DNA from: Enterobacter sp. JBIWA008
GTDB lineage: Bacteria > Pseudomonadota > Gammaproteobacteria > Enterobacterales > Enterobacteriaceae
Direction: 5' to 3'
DNA length: 64,000 nucleotides
Assembly (NCBI RefSeq): GCF_019968765.1
Contig: NZ_CP074149.1
Location: forward strand, 4,588,001-4,652,000
This document shows positions 63,424 through 64,000 of this stretch, one piece after another (within the stretch, counting starts at the first letter, position 1; every line of letters starts with the position of its first letter). The position numbers and the translations under genes were made by a program. Under the pieces are notes generated by a model that saw only the letters and a program-made list of their open reading frames with translations, made no database searches and was not told the DNA's origin.

Positions 63424-64000
63424 TTAGTGATTAACCTGATCCAACCAGCCGTATTTATCTTCTGTTTCGCCGGTGAAGAGGCCAAAGAACGCTTGCTGAA
63501 TACGTTTGGTGACCGGACCGCAGCGGCCTTCGCCCACCTGGATACCGTCCACGCTGCGTACCGGCGTGATTTCAGCCGCCGTACCGGACATAAACACTTC
63601 ATCCGCCAGATACAGGGATTCGCGGGACAGCACCTGCTCGCGCACTTCGATACCCAGGTCTTTCGCCAGCTTGATGATGGCGTCGCGGGTAATGCCCGGC
63701 AGCGCAGACGAGGTGAACGGCGGCGTAAACAGAATGCCGTCTTTTACTTCAAACAGGTTTTCGCCTGCGCCTTCGGAGATGTAGCCGTTCACATCCAGCG
63801 CAATACCTTCCTGATAGCCGTGACGGCGCGCTTCGCTGCCGACCAGCAGTGAAGAAAGATAGTTACCGCCCGCTTTCGCGGCGGTCGGGATGGTGTTTGG
63901 CGCCACGCGGTTCCAGGAAGAAACCATTGCGTCGATCCCCTGCTCCAGGGCTTCTGCACCCAGGTAAGCACCCCACGGGAACGCGGCAATGATCACATCG
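63424..64000 (-). CDS. ilvE: Branched-chain amino acid aminotransferase, 3' part
   Basis: This is the C-terminal 192 or so residues of a fold-type IV PLP transaminase that makes valine, leucine and isoleucine from their oxo acids. The gene runs off the window, and the first part (about 117 residues) lies beyond. The PLP lysine is in [15 protein letters not shown], and [16 protein letters not shown] follows. It is upstream of ilvD by 59 bp in the ilv operon. Confidence 0.97.
   Translation of the reverse strand, partial: DVIIAAFPWGAYLGAEALEQGIDAMVSSWNRVAPNTIPTAAKAGGNYLSSLLVGSEARRHGYQEGIALDVNGYISEGAGENLFEVKDGILFTPPFTSSALPGITRDAIIKLAKDLGIEVREQVLSRESLYLADEVFMSGTAAEITPVRSVDGIQVGEGRCGPVTKRIQQAFFGLFTGETEDKYGWLDQVNH

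Overview
This 64 kb window is chromosomal core sequence from a member of the Enterobacteriaceae, most like Enterobacter or a close relative (Lelliottia, Leclercia). Gene order follows the Escherichia coli K-12 segment from ubiB to ilvE, read here in that direction. Most products align over full length with remembered E. coli proteins. I cannot name the species from sequence alone.

Layout. 1-10.7 kb holds ubiquinone genes (ubiB, ubiJ, ubiE), rmuC, udp with two CRP-like sites 52 bp apart, dlhH, the divergent metE/metR pair with MetJ and MetR sites, and yigM. 10.9-12.5 kb is the clearest accessory patch: a two-gene, AT-richer module with a 336-residue protein ending in a DUF4258-like toxin domain and an acidic 90-residue partner joined to it by a TAATG overlap. 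12.5-27.5 kb holds yigL, pldB, rhtB/rhtC, recQ, pldA, yigI, rarD, corA with a leader ORF and hairpin, uvrD with a LexA box, yigB-xerC-yigA-dapF-lptM and cyaY. 27.5-34.6 kb holds cyaA and the divergent hemCDXY operon.

34.7-36.9 kb holds an MFS transporter of unknown substrate, the small RNA glmZ with a sigma-54-type promoter and upstream GlrR-like sites, and a four-gene tRNA operon (argX-hisR-leuT-proM). 37-49.4 kb holds yifK and the enterobacterial common antigen (ECA) cluster wecA-wzzE-wecB-wecC-wecD-wecE-wzxE-wecF-wzyE-wecG. rffG and rffH, which lie between wecC and wecD in E. coli, are absent and wecC overlaps wecD directly. 49.6-57.3 kb holds rho, trxA, rhlB, gppA, rep and a tandem pair of ppiC-type parvulin genes. 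57.4-64 kb holds ilvC, its regulator ilvY, and ilvA, ilvD and the 3' part of ilvE, which runs off the window.

Most genes are housekeeping. The items most worth a second look are the toxin/immunity-like module at 10.9-12.3 kb, the missing rffGH, the glmZ control region, the ppiC duplication, the corA leader and the decayed rhoL leader. E. coli yigF, yigG, aslA and aslB are also not at their usual places.
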